A stretch of 64,000 bases of DNA from Sisyra terminalis (Eukaryota > Arthropoda > Insecta > Neuroptera > Sisyridae), in the NCBI GenBank assembly GCA_958496175.1, contig OY292276.1, forward strand, positions 25,748,001-25,812,000. The letters are read 5' to 3'. Below the pieces are notes generated by a model. The model was not told where the DNA came from. It saw only the letters and a program-made list of their open reading frames with translations, and made no database searches. Made by a program: the position numbers and the translations under genes. Positions 1-11,594 of this stretch are shown piece by piece. The number at the start of each line of letters is the position of its first letter. Position 1 is the first letter of the stretch.

Positions 1-29
1 TGAACCGAATAGTAAGTTATATATTTTGT

Positions 30-275
30 GGCTCAAGGCCCTTATAACGACATTAAGATCTGGCAACGTTGCATTTTCTGCTTTTTTTTAATTGAATTCA
101 CGAATAAATCAGGCCATATAGGAAATTTAATAACAAAAGAGAAAATTATACGATATCAGAATAGAATTAGCCAAAAAAAATGTGAGTTTTAAAAAATTTT
201 AATTTTAAAAACAAAGTAGAAAATTCAACGTTGCCGGTTGTCTGTTATTGATGTTTGCAAAAAGGGACTTGAGCC
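30..275. mobile_element. Long-TIR MITE, family 1, copy a
   Basis: Non-autonomous DNA element about 246 bp long with long terminal inverted repeats. The left end begins GGCTCAAGGCCCTTAT and the right end finishes AAAGGGACTTGAGCC, its inverse. The inner part of each repeat contains the family hallmark CTGGCAACGTTGCATTTTCT or its complement. Related copies lie at 20081, 38375 and 45493, with partial ones at 6150 and 58506. No coding capacity. The target-site duplication is unclear for this copy. Confidence 0.75.
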
Positions 276-2589
276 ATATTAATTTTTAAAGATAAATTTA
301 TTGTAGTGAATTATTAGTAGAACAAAAAACGTTAAAAACCCTAATATTTTTACTATAGTAACTCAGCGGTGGGACATGTAAAATGGTCCATGAACACCTT
401 GGTATCCGCGAATATACCGTGGGGATCACTGTTCTATAGTGTAGAGAAATTACAAAGCTTGTTTTCTAGTAAGGAGGGCCCTTCATAAAAAAACGATCGC
501 ATACTTTGGGTGAGGATAAGGTGTCAGTGTGACAAGATAGGTGGAGAGAGTGGAAGTAATTTTACTTTAAATTTTTTTTCAACTTTTATTTCATTTCTCT
601 GTTATGATAGACTTTCATTCATTTTATATTTGTAAATAAGTAAACAGTTTTACGACTATATTTTCGTCAAATATCTTATACCTTGTTTTATTTACTCAAT
701 TTTGTACATGAAAGTCTACCTTTCGTGATGTAATATTTAAAGTTTGGATCGTAGAAAATATGACGCACCATGGCGAAAAGGAAGAGGGTCTAAAAAGATG
801 AAATTGTGAGTGACGTATTTTATGAACGATCCCTTATGTGTTACAGATTATATTCTGGTTGGTATTGCGATGAAATTTATATATTTCTGCATGTGGTATG
901 TGGATATACAACCGAATAACCGAAAATGGAAACATCGAAATTTTAACCTGATGCTAACCGAATATAATATGAAACGTAAAAATTGGAAAAATACTGATTC
1001 ATATATTATATGAAAAGTAAGTGTAAGCGTGTGAGGTATTGTTAGATAGTTCTGCAAAAATAATATATCAGATGAAAAAGGCTTTTTTTATTCAAATTCC
1101 TTCCTTTTATCATAAATCTTCACCTGTCTTAGGGAGTATTTACTATACTACCTAGTTTTTAAAATTTTTGTCTTCAAGCGTGCCTTAAATGTTGGCAGAA
1201 TTTTATCAAGTCCTTTGGTTTCTTATGAAAATATTTTTACAGGAAAGAGACAGATTGATGATTAACAAGATAACAAATTTTTTTCAAAGACAAAAAAGCT
1301 CATCAAAATATAGCAGCGACTAATCTGTTTTTATCGCAGAAAATCTTTTTCTATTGCGAAATATTCAAAGTTACAAGTTCATACTATTGATATTTTTTTA
1401 ATTTAAATTGTTTTTTTGGAATTTTTAGTTGGTTTCTAAGTTTAGAATACATATTTACAATGTTAATTTTTTTTGAATACCTATTTTTATTTTTTTGAAA
1501 TTTTTCTACGAATTGGAACCCAACCCCGTATTTTCCTATAAAATAGGGTTCACATTGCACGGTTTTGCATTGTGCGCTGTTTTTAAGGAATGGAACTACC
1601 GCGTAGTTGGAAAAATTACTGTATAAAACATTTTTTACGAAAATGGTCTTTAATTTTCCCAGGAGACAAAATCTATTTTCTAAACATTTCAATATAATGG
1701 AATATTAGTGAAACTGTATCATTTCCTTTTACAGTAGGTTTATTGCATTGTAGGTTAAAAAAAATAAACTCCACTTTAGAAACTCTTATTGTTCGTGGTC
1801 AAACACTTTAGATTTAACCATTTTTTTCAAAATGATGCAAATCCATTTAAATTTATCTTGCAGAAGTTTTCATATACCTAATAACAATATTGTTTTATCG
1901 TCTAAGGTTATAACGCTACAAAATGTTTATAACCCTTATATAATCCTATATAGTGATTATAGCATTATCTTTAGCACAAGGAAATTCACCGTAAATATTG
2001 TATTTGCCATTGTTTTGCAGAGAAAGATCTCAAAAAGTTTAAAGTTTAGGTTTGAATTTTTTTTTGGATGAGTTTTAATAAATTTTTATAATTCAAAAGT
2101 TAAAAAAATAATCCAATGAATAATTTTAAAAAAATGAGTTTCGTGAAAGATATTACATGAATGTCAAGTGTCAAGCGCCTTAATTCAGGTAAGGGTAACA
2201 AGCACCTTAGGTTTCTAAGATCGTGAAGATCTTATTGTGATTTTTAATCGATCGACTTCAAAATTTTGATTTCTTACTTTCCATACAAGTTTATTTTGAT
2301 GTTTTTTTTAAATTTAGGTTCAAATGGCCTCTTAGTGTACTTGATCAAATGAATGCAGTTTTCTGCTTGATTTTTTTAATGGAAAGCATTGTAAACAAAA
2401 ATATTACGTCATTCTCTTAACAGGACTCATTTAAAATTCAGATATGTAAGATGGTTTTAAAATTGATAATTTCAAAAATAAAATCCAAATTAACAACAGA
2501 CCCACAGCACATGCATTTATTTTGTATTTATTTTAGATAGAAAAACGCAACAATGAATGCAAATAAATGTGAGAATGAAAAAATCTCAC
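276..2589. other. Gene-free AT-rich stretch
   Basis: I see no exon with coding character, no tRNA and no clear repeat here. The open frames are short, low-complexity and lack splice-site support. It may be intron of the minus-strand gene whose exons lie to the right, since that gene must continue leftward. Confidence 0.5.
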
Positions 2590-3010
2590 CTGCAAAAAAA
2601 AAGTATAAAAGCGTCGAATTACCGAAAGCCTCGCACAAATCCACTCGAATTTTTTTTCACAAATACACACAAAGCGTTTACAATCGTGACAATAAGATTT
2701 ATTGTTGCGAATGCTGTTAGATTAGCGAAAGCGACGTGGGGTTGCAAAAGCAAAAAAGCGATTTTCGTCAAGGTCCATCATTTTTCGCCCAATCATTTTG
2801 TTTTTATTGAATTCTTGGAAATGATGCAAAAGATCTGAAGAAGCTTGATTTCATTGCAATCGAGTTGTGTTGTGAAAGTCGATACGAAAACAACTGAGAT
2901 GATTTGACAAGAGAAGTTCGGGAAAATCGAGGGTGGTGAAAAGCGACGCGGTGCGTCGCGGCGCATTCACATCACTGCGTCGCCTCTCAATGTACCCTGC
3001 TTTGTCCTCG
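2590..3010 (-). other. Candidate alternative 5' untranslated exon of the left-edge gene
   Basis: This block is distinctly richer in GC and CpG than its surroundings, especially 2930-2995. Read on the minus strand it ends in a good splice donor, CAG/GTGAGAT (GT complement at 2588-2589). The right border, a transcription start if this is real, is only estimated. There is no long open frame, so untranslated leader is the likeliest reading. It could equally be a regulatory island. Confidence 0.3.
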
Positions 3011-4220
3011 CTGGACTTCTCATCAAATAATTTTCATATACAGAAACTTAATTCTATTAAAGTTTTTAATGCATTTTTTGCTGAATGGACGATCAAAGTA
3101 CCCATTGCCACACGTAAAGGCTTAGAAGGCCAATTGTACCAATCGAATTCAATATTGCAACTATGCAAGTTGCATTCTAGTGCAACAAAGACAAAATATT
3201 TGATCAATAATTTAATTAAATAATCCATTTATTTTTATAAAAATGCTACATTTATATAAACCTTTGAAAGACTAAACTTTCTTTTATAATCTCATCAATC
3301 ATTGATATCAAAATCAATACCATATCAGTATATTTTTTTGTAATATTCCTTAATTTATCTTTTAAAAAAAAGTAAACAAAACTTTATTTATGTTCTTATT
3401 CAATTAATCTATAAAAAACTTATTTAACATATCCTTTATACTCCAATTTGGAAAATTTTATAGACATGTAGGTATTTACATGTCAAATTAACGCCAATTA
3501 TCGTTCAATTTATCATATTTGTCAGAGTACTAACGTAATACGAAAAACCTTAATATCGATTCATAAAATTAACGTACATAAATTTGAAATTTCAAAAAAA
3601 AAAATGACAAAATTTTCATATAACGCTTATATGTGATCGTTTGCGATTTACATTAGAGATGGTTTTTCGCTTGCGTATGATAGCGACAGCTTCACAAAAG
3701 GTTGGGGGTGGAAAGTTTGCCGTATTATTGATTATAAATGGGGCGGCTTCGTCACAAATCGCCTCACTATGTCAAGTTCTACTTAAGTCGATGAAGTTTC
3801 AACTTTTACAGTCGCAATTCGAACCAAAAAAATATAAAAGCTCAACGGTTCACGAGGAAGTTTGCATTTAGCCAATATTGAGTTTTACGCAGCTTTGAGG
3901 TTAATAGTTGTGAGCTTTACGAGCTTTTGGCCCATTCTTTTGTTGACAAACAAACATCAGATGTCAAGGCCAACGTGAAAGTTCTTAATGACTCCTAACA
4001 TTTAAACGGCGAGCTGAAAAAAAGATTCTGTGACAATTACTTTACTGAACTTCATTAAAGTAAATGATCTAGATACCCTAATTAACTCAATTAGTTTAAA
4101 TATTTTATGATTAGTCTTCTTTTTTTGGTTTCCACATATACAATATTTAAAGCTTTTAGTCATGAAACACAATTGAAAACTGCAAAAGCTCATCTATTAG
4201 AATAAGTGTATAAAACTCAC

Positions 4221-4341
4221 GTGACTTTGATCGTGACTACTGCCGGGCAGGAAAGGGTGTGCAATTGCCGGACCAATTGATCGGGTAATGTCCTCATCGA
4301 CTCGTCAAAATGTTCAAATTTTGCCGAATCTAAATCTGAGT
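4221..4341 (-). CDS. Internal coding exon of an unidentified gene
   Basis: A 121-nt exon bounded by a strong acceptor (CTGTTTTAG) and a strong donor (GTGAGTT) on the minus strand. Only one frame is open; it needs one base from the exon before (phase 1) and leaves two. It reads SDLDSAKFEHFDESMRTL and continues with PDQLVRQLHTLSCPAV, which is acidic then hydrophobic and protein-like in composition. I do not recognise the family. It probably belongs with the ATG exon at 8535-8721, but the phases do not join directly (that exon ends in phase 2), so at least one small exon between them is unseen, or the two are different genes. The next exon would lie to the left, possibly outside the window. Confidence 0.6.
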
Positions 4342-6149
4342 CTAAAACAGAAATAAGTATATCAATAATACCAATTTTATTTAGACGTGTATTAAATTGA
4401 TTTTCTTTTTTTCTAAAACATTACTTTAATTTTTAATGGACAAACGAGTTTGTCTGTAACGTCGACATTCTTAGAATTTACCTTTAATTAGTGTTATTGA
4501 CGAAAATATCATAAAAAGCAATAAATTAATAAATTATTAAGTTAATTTTAGGCAGTTAATTTAGTTATGAGGGGTGAAATTAAGGTTGTTGGAAATCGAC
4601 GACTAGGAGCTTTTATTGTAAACAATCTACTTATGGATTAAAAAAATATATAGTTATGATACATTACGTTACGTTAAATTCATAGGTACATACCTAACGA
4701 TTCAAAAAAAAACTAATTTATTTACACCAATTTTATTCTCACTTAGGTCATGAATATCTAATACTAAACTAGACAATTTTCACAGAAATCACTGGTTTTG
4801 AAATTTTAAATGTTTTGAGTCCTTTAAACCGCTTCAAATTGTTCACAGCATTTATAGTAACTAAATCCCAATAAACAAGATACACATCGCATAACTTTCG
4901 TAACGTACAAATTTCAAATTCAAATTTCATTGTCTCTTCTACTTTGTGACAATTGAGAATGTTAAAGTTAAATTCTAAATCTGTTACATTCGTGGTTATT
5001 TTAAGAAAGCAATAATAACAATACCACGTGGTCTGACAATACCTAATGACGTATCAGTAAATCTGATTGGTATAACATTTAAATACAAGTAGATACTTAC
5101 TCGATACCAAGTACTTTTTGTATCAATACTTTATAACTAAGCATCAAGTAGGTATCGGTTAAAAGTACTCGTACCGGTATACCGGTTAATTGGGTTCTAT
5201 GATAATTGCCCACTATAGAAAATTCTTCACACGAAAATTGCCCACAATTGCACCATGGTAGTTTATCATTATTCCGTTTTTATAAATTTGCTGAAAGCTA
5301 ATCATATGAATGCAATTTGACCAAGAAATGACCGATAAACAACTTTTCCGCAAGGTGGGTGCAACTAACTCTTGAGTTTTACGATTTTTTTGTAATTAAT
5401 TGGTTCGAAAGTTTGCCTTAAAAACTTTTTACTAACTTAGTTCAATCATTCCCCTATAATTTGGTGTAAAATTTTTGTTGTAATTGGTAATTTTTTTGAT
5501 GAAAAACGTATCGGGAAACAAGTTCTCTCAAACGTATCATCGCTTTACCAAGTTAATGATTTTTTTTAATGTAAATAGTGAAAGAATGGCCTTAAAAAGT
5601 TTTTAGTGACTTAGTTTGATTATCCTGTTATAAAATGGTGTTTTTTTTTTAGTGAAATACTATAATTTAAATGAAGAAAAACAGGAAAAAATATAAATTG
5701 AAAATATTCATACGGCTGTTGTGATTTAAGATTTTTTTTCTAAATAATTGCCGCAAAATTTTACTTTTTAAAGTTATTACCTCTTATATTGAATCATTTT
5801 CTATAGTTTGATAGATTTTTTTTTAAAAATTGGTATTTTTTCCGATTCCACAAGTATCTGAAAATGATTTGCCTTAATCGTATCATCAATTGGATAAATA
5901 AAGATTTTTTGAAAAGTAATTACCAAATAAAATGCCATAAAAAGTTGTTAGTTGTTTGTTTAGTAGTTTGATTGTTATTTTATAAATTGTTAAAGAAAAT
6001 TTATTAATTAGTAAAAATAATTGCTTTAAAAGGTTTTTTACGTTAGTTTTGATTAGTTTGGACATTTGTCTACGACTATCAATTTCTACGCAAAATTCTT
6101 CTAGTACTTTGGCGGGGGGCTTGGTAATAAAAAATTTTTTGTGGAGTTA

Positions 6150-6166
6150 AAAAGGGACTTGAGCCG
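6150..6166. repeat. Solitary right end of family-1 MITE
   Basis: The sequence AAAAGGGACTTGAGCCG is identical to the terminal repeat of the family-1 MITE. No matching left end could be found nearby, so this is a decayed or recombined copy. Confidence 0.5.
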
Positions 6167-7085
6167 TAATATTAATAAAAAGGAACGATCTTAACCTATA
6201 ACAATTTAAATATTTGAAAATAATCATTGACATTCAATGTTAAAATTTACGTAAATTGTCTTTAGTAAACAAGACTTGAGGAATAATTTCGAAAACATTT
6301 CTGAACAATTCTTCTAAGTTCTCAAAAACCGGTGGCCTGATCTAAGCTTATACCGAAAAAGCTTTCTAATTCGTATAAATTCAATGAAGAAAATTATGTT
6401 TTTGTCACGATGACTAAACGTCCTTTTTATCCTGTTCAGGAACGTGATATCTTCATCGAATTTGGAAGGGGAAAACAAAGTCTTAAGAAACCTTATATGC
6501 CTTACATCAATAAAAATCAAACAATGACCAACCAAATCAAACCATGATCTTGTACCAACTGCTCCCAAATCTAATTGTAGATATAAATGGCAAAAGCCGA
6601 AATTTTAACATTTTTTCTTGGCAAAGCTTCACAAGGAGTAAAATTTATCAGTTGAAAAAGACTAAATTATTAGCAAAATTAAAAAAAAAAAAAAAACGAA
6701 AAAAATGCATTCTACCTTCGATCTATTTAGAAACTAATTGATGATCCCTGATCTAGAGTTTTAATATATTCCTAGAAGAACAAACTCTTTCAAATGATTG
6801 TGTCATTTTGGCCATGGTTGAAAAATAACGAAAGAGATCTCATTAGTTGTAAAATTTGTATTTTTTAAATTTTCATATGATTTTACATGATGAAAGCTTC
6901 ATGGAATCAGTAATCAATTGTTATCGTCTCAGCTCTCTTGAGTCACCCGGACATGAGCTAGGAAACATATATAGATCCAATTGACTGCTGAAATTTATTT
7001 TAGAAGCAGACCTGACCAATTAGAACTAGAAACAAAGGTCGGGTGCAATAGTTCTTTATAGGACACAATGCAAAAGAACTCAGGA

Positions 7086-7320
7086 GCAGTGGCGTAGCGT
7101 ATGATTTCGCCACCCGGTGCCGATTAGAAATTCGCCGCCTCCTATTTTCATCCTTAGTCAAGAAAACTGCTAAAAAGACAAATATCTTTAAATTCCTGAA
7201 CTATTTACGAATTTACTTTTCTTTAAATTCTTAAAATAATATTTTTTGTGGAATTATCAACGTCAATATGCCGCCCCATTTTCATGTGCCGCCTGGGGCC
7301 ATGGTCTCCTCAGCATTCAT
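7086..7320. mobile_element. Decayed DNA-transposon fragment
   Basis: Begins CAGTGGCGTAGCGTATG, the kind of end common on insect DNA transposons. It contains two GC-rich patches built on GCCGCC (7113-7143 and 7270-7302) in otherwise AT-rich DNA. No second terminus or target duplication was found, so limits and superfamily are uncertain. Confidence 0.3.
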
Positions 7321-7434
7321 CACTTAGGAGAGGCCCCCAGTACAAAGAAAAAAAGACAAAGTAATAATTAATATTTATGGTGTGTTCAAAATTTTTTTTT
7401 CATTGAATATTCGAACAATTTATATAATATTATA

Positions 7435-7533
7435 CCTCTGGAGGAAATGAAGACAGCAATCAAACAACTAAGAAGAGATAAGGCGGTCGGTATCGATCTA
7501 ATATCGGCCAAGACTATAAAGCTCTGGACGATA
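7435..7533 (+). pseudogene. Fragment of a non-LTR retrotransposon reverse transcriptase
   Basis: One frame reads PLEEMKTAIKQLRRDKAVGI followed by DLISAKTIKLW. This is the palm-entry motif of LINE reverse transcriptases (family pattern: E-hydrophobic, then AI..L...KA.G.D.I.AE..K). Only about 33 residues survive, with no flanking open frame on either side, so it is a dead fragment. It lies between exons of the unidentified minus-strand gene. Confidence 0.65.
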
Positions 7534-8230
7534 GAGATATTAAAATTTTTCGGTATTTTTCGATTTTTCATTACAGAAATTCAATTTATATTTACTTGTT
7601 TAGTGATGATATGAAAATGTACATATATCAATGCGTAGAACGGTATACTGAAGGAAGTATTCTGGATGTATACTGGCGTTTTAATAGTTACGAATTTGAT
7701 AGTATACATTTTTTAAATAATTATAACTTATCTTGTGCTATATTTCGATTTTTACAAATTTCATTTTTCCAAGTTATATTTTATCGTTTGAAAAAAAAAT
7801 ACACTTGTTATTAGTTCTCAGATAGTATACAAAAATCACGAATAAACAAAGACCTCTGAAGAAGTCGGAATTGTTGTGCAAAATTACATTGTTTAAATCC
7901 TTTATTTGTCCATTTTTCTGTGAACTAACCGTGTTTATAAATGTACAGAAATCACCCAAAATAATGCAAAACTTTGGAACTTTTCTTATTCTATAAACAT
8001 TCCAAATCGTAATATATAAACCTTTTTGCAAAAGTCGACCAAAAATATTAGAAGAATAATACCATTTTATAAACGAAATTGAAGGAAAATTTTAATGCTA
8101 AGTGAATCTAGTTTTAAATCGAAAGTTTAGTTACTTTTAAATCTAGTTTTAATTTAGAAAATGCAATGAGGTAGTACTACACTATTTTATTATCCGTATA
8201 TTTAAATACCAACAATAATATTTTTTTAAT

Positions 8231-8345
8231 TGTTATTTACCGTCGCTTTTTAACTACTGAGGTCCTTTAGCGACTCTAGGGTTAATTAAATCCGTTATCG
8301 AGAAATATTGAAAATTTGCACGATAAGAGGATCGAACCCACTATG
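8231..8345 (-). mobile_element. tRNA-derived SINE, copy 1, 5'-truncated
   Basis: The complement of the SINE body and 3' tail: TTGTTATTTACCGTCGC, the conserved GCGACTCTAGGGTTAATTAA block and the internal B-box region (GGATCGAACCC). The A-box end present in the other copies is missing, so this copy is truncated at its tRNA head. Confidence 0.75.
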
Positions 8346-8534
8346 TAAAATATTATTATACAAAGATAGGAAGGTACTTGAAAAATGAAATACATCTCCT
8401 AGATTGCCATTTATTTTTGGTTTTGTCCCCTGAATCAAAAGCAAGTATATATTTTAGAAAGAGTTTACATTTTTCTTGAAATCAAATTAAGGTAATTGTT
8501 CCCTTTTATGAAAAATTATATTCCAAGTTCTTAC

Positions 8535-8721
8535 CCACCTAATTCCCGATTATACACCCCAATATCCGAATGTGAACGATTACGTGTCCTTTTCCGATCC
8601 AGTTTGAAACTCATCGTACGACGTAACGAAGTTCCCAAGCGGCGTAAACTAAACTTTCCCTTTGGAGAACTAGCAGCACTACCACCACTACCAACAGTTC
8701 CAGCCATACTCCTTTCTTGAT
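8535..8721 (-). CDS. Start exon of an unidentified basic, serine-rich protein
   Basis: The minus strand shows an acceptor (TTTTTAAATAG) at 8722-8723, a 14-nt leader, ATG at 8707-8705, 57 codons and a donor (GG/GTAAGAAC) ending the exon in phase 2. The product starts MAGTVGSGGSAASSPKGKF, then SLRRLGTSLRRTMSFKLD and RKRTRNRSHSDIGVYN. It is a low-complexity Gly/Ser start followed by a very basic stretch with RRxxS-type sites that look like basophilic-kinase or 14-3-3 targets (inference). I do not recognise the gene; such N-termini occur on signalling and scaffold proteins. An untranslated first exon probably lies upstream at 9119 onward, and later exons lie to the left. Confidence 0.7.
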
Positions 8722-9118
8722 CTATTTAAAAACATAAACACCATTCAAACTACGCCCCCCTGAGTTCAATATTACATTACCAATAATTACTTCTTTTTTT
8801 TCAATTTATTCCCTCAATGGAAATTACGGTGTTTTCTTGTCTATCAGAAATAGCCTGTAATAAATTAAAAAGAGATGAAATTTTTAATAGATTCGATGAT
8901 GTGAAAAAGAAAAACGTTTTTTTTTTATAGACTTCGATCGTTTTTAATAAAAAAAGATAGGTAGAGAAAAATCGAAACGATTCACATCTTTTATTTCATG
9001 CTATTGAATTATAGTTTTGTGGAAATTTTAAGGTTTCTATATTAAATTAATTTTTCTTCTAGAAATCATTGCAGAAATTTTTGAGTTATTGAGTCAAGTT
9101 TATGGATCAAAGACTCAC

Positions 9119-9420
9119 CGTTATTAAGCTCATTGAAGCTTCGTGGAATTGGGTGAAGGAAAGTAGCACATAATTTGAATACTGATACAAAATTTCGATG
9201 GAAAATGTGTTGTTTTTTTCACGTGATAACTCTAACACGTTGTTTCGCGATCGAAAAAGACGTGCGAAAGGAGACGAGACACTCTTAAATATGCCACTCT
9301 GGGTTACGTTTATAAATTTTCGGCTCAGCGCCAAAAAAATAAAAATCCAATGTCCAACAATCGAGCTGAAATGCATCAAAATCAACGACGGTTCGTTGAA
9401 TGGGCGAGTCATTTCACTTT
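9119..9420 (-). other. Probable 5' untranslated first exon of the gene starting at 8707
   Basis: A relatively GC-rich block ending, on the minus strand, in the near-consensus donor AACG/GTGAGTC (GT complement at 9117-9118). It faces the acceptor at 8722 that precedes the ATG exon, giving an intron of about 400 nt. The right border (transcription start) is not defined by the sequence. A TATTTAAG motif lies near 9285 but may be chance. Confidence 0.45.
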
Positions 9421-9975
9421 TTCAGGAGGAAAAGTCATATTCTTTTTTTCTGTGGATAACGCCAACGTTTTGGTTCTCGCAAGTGTTTAGATTTTGCACA
9501 GCTGTGCGAATATTTACGTCATATTTACGCGATTCATAAAATTTTACGGAACAAATCAAACCAAGAATTGGTAACGTTTTAACTGAAAATATCAAGCATT
9601 GTTTCATTTGCTCAAATAAAATACATAGTCAATTTCATGGAATTTAGATGATAGAAACAGAAACGTGATATAATTATGAGACTTATTTTCGAAATAAAAC
9701 GAATAAATTTGAAGATACGCGTATTATTTTATTAATATTTTAACCTTGAGTATTTTACGTCATTATTTACGAGGAAAATTCAACGTATAATTAATATTGA
9801 TAGACACGTAAGAATCGAAACTTTTTCATCTTATGTGTATTTTAAAATTATTTTCTATAGTTTTTTGAGATCTTAAGATTCATTTCATAAAAAGAAAAAT
9901 TATTGAATTAGTATTTAGCGATAATGTAACAATGTGAAAGCTTATTTAATAAACACATGTATCGTTTCCTTCCTT
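9421..9975. other. Intergenic, nothing recognised
   Basis: AT-rich sequence with no supported exon or repeat. If the block at 9119-9420 is a first exon, this stretch would hold its promoter. Confidence 0.4.
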
Positions 9976-10793
9976 GTTAAAAAAGGCATTTTGAAATCAT
10001 CACATTTGAAATGCTTTTATTAGGTGTACCGGAAAATAATGCCGTTGTTAAACCAATAGTCATTCAAATATCATTTATCTGCTTATAAGTTACTTTAAAG
10101 TAGTACTAAAGACATTTTATGTTTAGAGTAATTAATCAATTTAGTAAAAAATTTTTAAGTTCAAATTCGATCCTTTTCATTTCTCCATCTGATACCAACG
10201 AAATATGACAAAAAATTTAACCTTTAATAATTTAAGGGAGGAAATTATACCAAATGTATGCCAGAAAGTTGAAGAGCTATTAAATAATCTTAATCGATCG
10301 GCCAAATACTCAAAAGCGTCCAAAAACTGTTAACAGATAAAATTCTATGCTGTAACACGGTAATGCAAGACCTCTCTGCAGAAGAAAAGCCTTGGAAAAA
10401 ATAATAAATTAAGGGGGAGGTGATATTGCCGTACCCACTATAATCGTCCAAAATTATTTCATCGGACTTCTACTTATTTCAATCGATACCACATTTGCTA
10501 AGTGGTAAAAAAATTGAAAGCTTAAGTGATGGTCAAAATGTAATTTTTTAATATTGTCCTTAGTAATCAATTGATTTTTACTAATATGGCACTAAAAATG
10601 TACACACTAGATGTCAAAACGTTGATACTATCGAGGCTGATTATATCATTGATTTAAATTCAATAGTAATAACAAAACTTTATGTTTAAATTTTATATTG
10701 AAAAAACGGCAATACTTTCCGGTACTCCTAATAATAACTTTAAACAACTAATGGGTTTTTGAACATTTAAAATGCCTTTAAATGCTTTTTAAC
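9976..10793. mobile_element. Family-2 MITE interrupted by a mariner element
   Basis: The outer ends are GTTAAAAAAGGCATTT and, inverted, AATGCTTTTTAAC. Removing the mariner insertion at 10020-10731 and one TA leaves a MITE of about 105 bp that is the reverse complement of the copy at 11294-11594 once that copy is freed of its own SINE insertion. The two copies align along their whole length, including the inner motif TTTTGAAATCAT and the centre ATAACTTTAAA. Confidence 0.75.
10020..10731 (+). mobile_element. Decayed mariner element
   Basis: Terminal inverted repeats TTAGGTGTACCGGAAAATAA (left) and, read inward from the right, TTAGGAGTACCGGAAAGTAT, each flanked by the TA duplication typical of Tc1/mariner (10018-10019 and 10732-10733). 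At 712 bp it is about half the length of a full mariner. Near 10462-10545 one frame reads SDFYLFQSIPHLLSGKK, matching the C-terminal transposase region around the last catalytic acidic residue of mariners (family pattern SPDLAPSDYHLF.SL...L.G..F). The rest of the transposase is broken. It sits inside a family-2 MITE. Confidence 0.85.
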
Positions 10794-11293
10794 AGAGTTG
10801 TAAGCAAAAAACACGAATTAGAAGTCGTAAAACATAACTTGAGAAAAACACAAGTTTTAGATTTAGTTTATAAAATTTTATGTTTATACGTTTTTGTTCG
10901 ATTTAGACATACTTAATTAAAAGCTATTAGGCAATATAATATAAACCGTTTTACATACATAAGCTAATGGGCAAAAGCAGAGACTTTAATGAATATGAAA
11001 TTTTGGATTTGGATACGGATATGGATTTCAACAACGAGAAATGTAATAATTTCGGATTATCCTATAGTTCATATAATTTCAGATATAGATATTAACGGAA
11101 GTAACGGTTTTACTTTATTACATTTATACACCACGCCTCGCCTCGATTCGAAGTAAATCAAAACTATACTACAACGCATAAATATAAAACCAGGCTTACT
11201 ATGATAAAAAGTTTTAAAAATGTAGAGATAAAAATTATTACTTTCTTTTATAAGTGTTTTTCATTTGAAAGAGTATGATATGATAACTGCTAT

Positions 11294-11594
11294 GTTAAAA
11301 AAGGCATTTAAAAGCATTTTAAATGTTCAAAATCCATTAGCAGCGTTTAAAGTTTTTTCTTTAATTGTTATTTACCGTCGCTTTATAACTACTAAGGTCT
11401 TTTAGCGACTCTAGGGTTAATTAAATGCGTTATCGAGAAATATTTAAAATTTGCACGATACGAGGATTGAACCCAACACCTACAAGTTTTGGAGCGGTCT
11501 CCTAAACCACTCGGCCACCAGTAGGCTTATTTAAAGTTATTAAAAGCATTTTAAATGTAATGATTTCAAAATGTATCTAAATACCTTTTTTAAC
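11294..11594. mobile_element. Family-2 MITE interrupted by a SINE
   Basis: Second copy of the MITE, inverted relative to the one at 9976. Ends are GTTAAAAAAGGCATTT and CCTTTTTTAAC. A tRNA-derived SINE has inserted in its centre, duplicating TTTAAAGTT on both sides (11346-11354 and 11530-11538). Without it the MITE would be about 115 bp. Confidence 0.75.
11355..11529 (-). mobile_element. tRNA-derived SINE, copy 2, full length
   Basis: On the minus strand the head reads GCCTACTGGTGGCCGAGTGG, with A-box-like GTGGCCGAGTGG and a B-box-like GGTTCAATCC, followed by the family body and the tail ACGGTAAATAACAAT. The head resembles eukaryotic tRNA-Ser (GTGGCCGAGTGGTTAAGG). It is flanked by the 9-bp duplication TTTAAAGTT. 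Confidence 0.9.
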
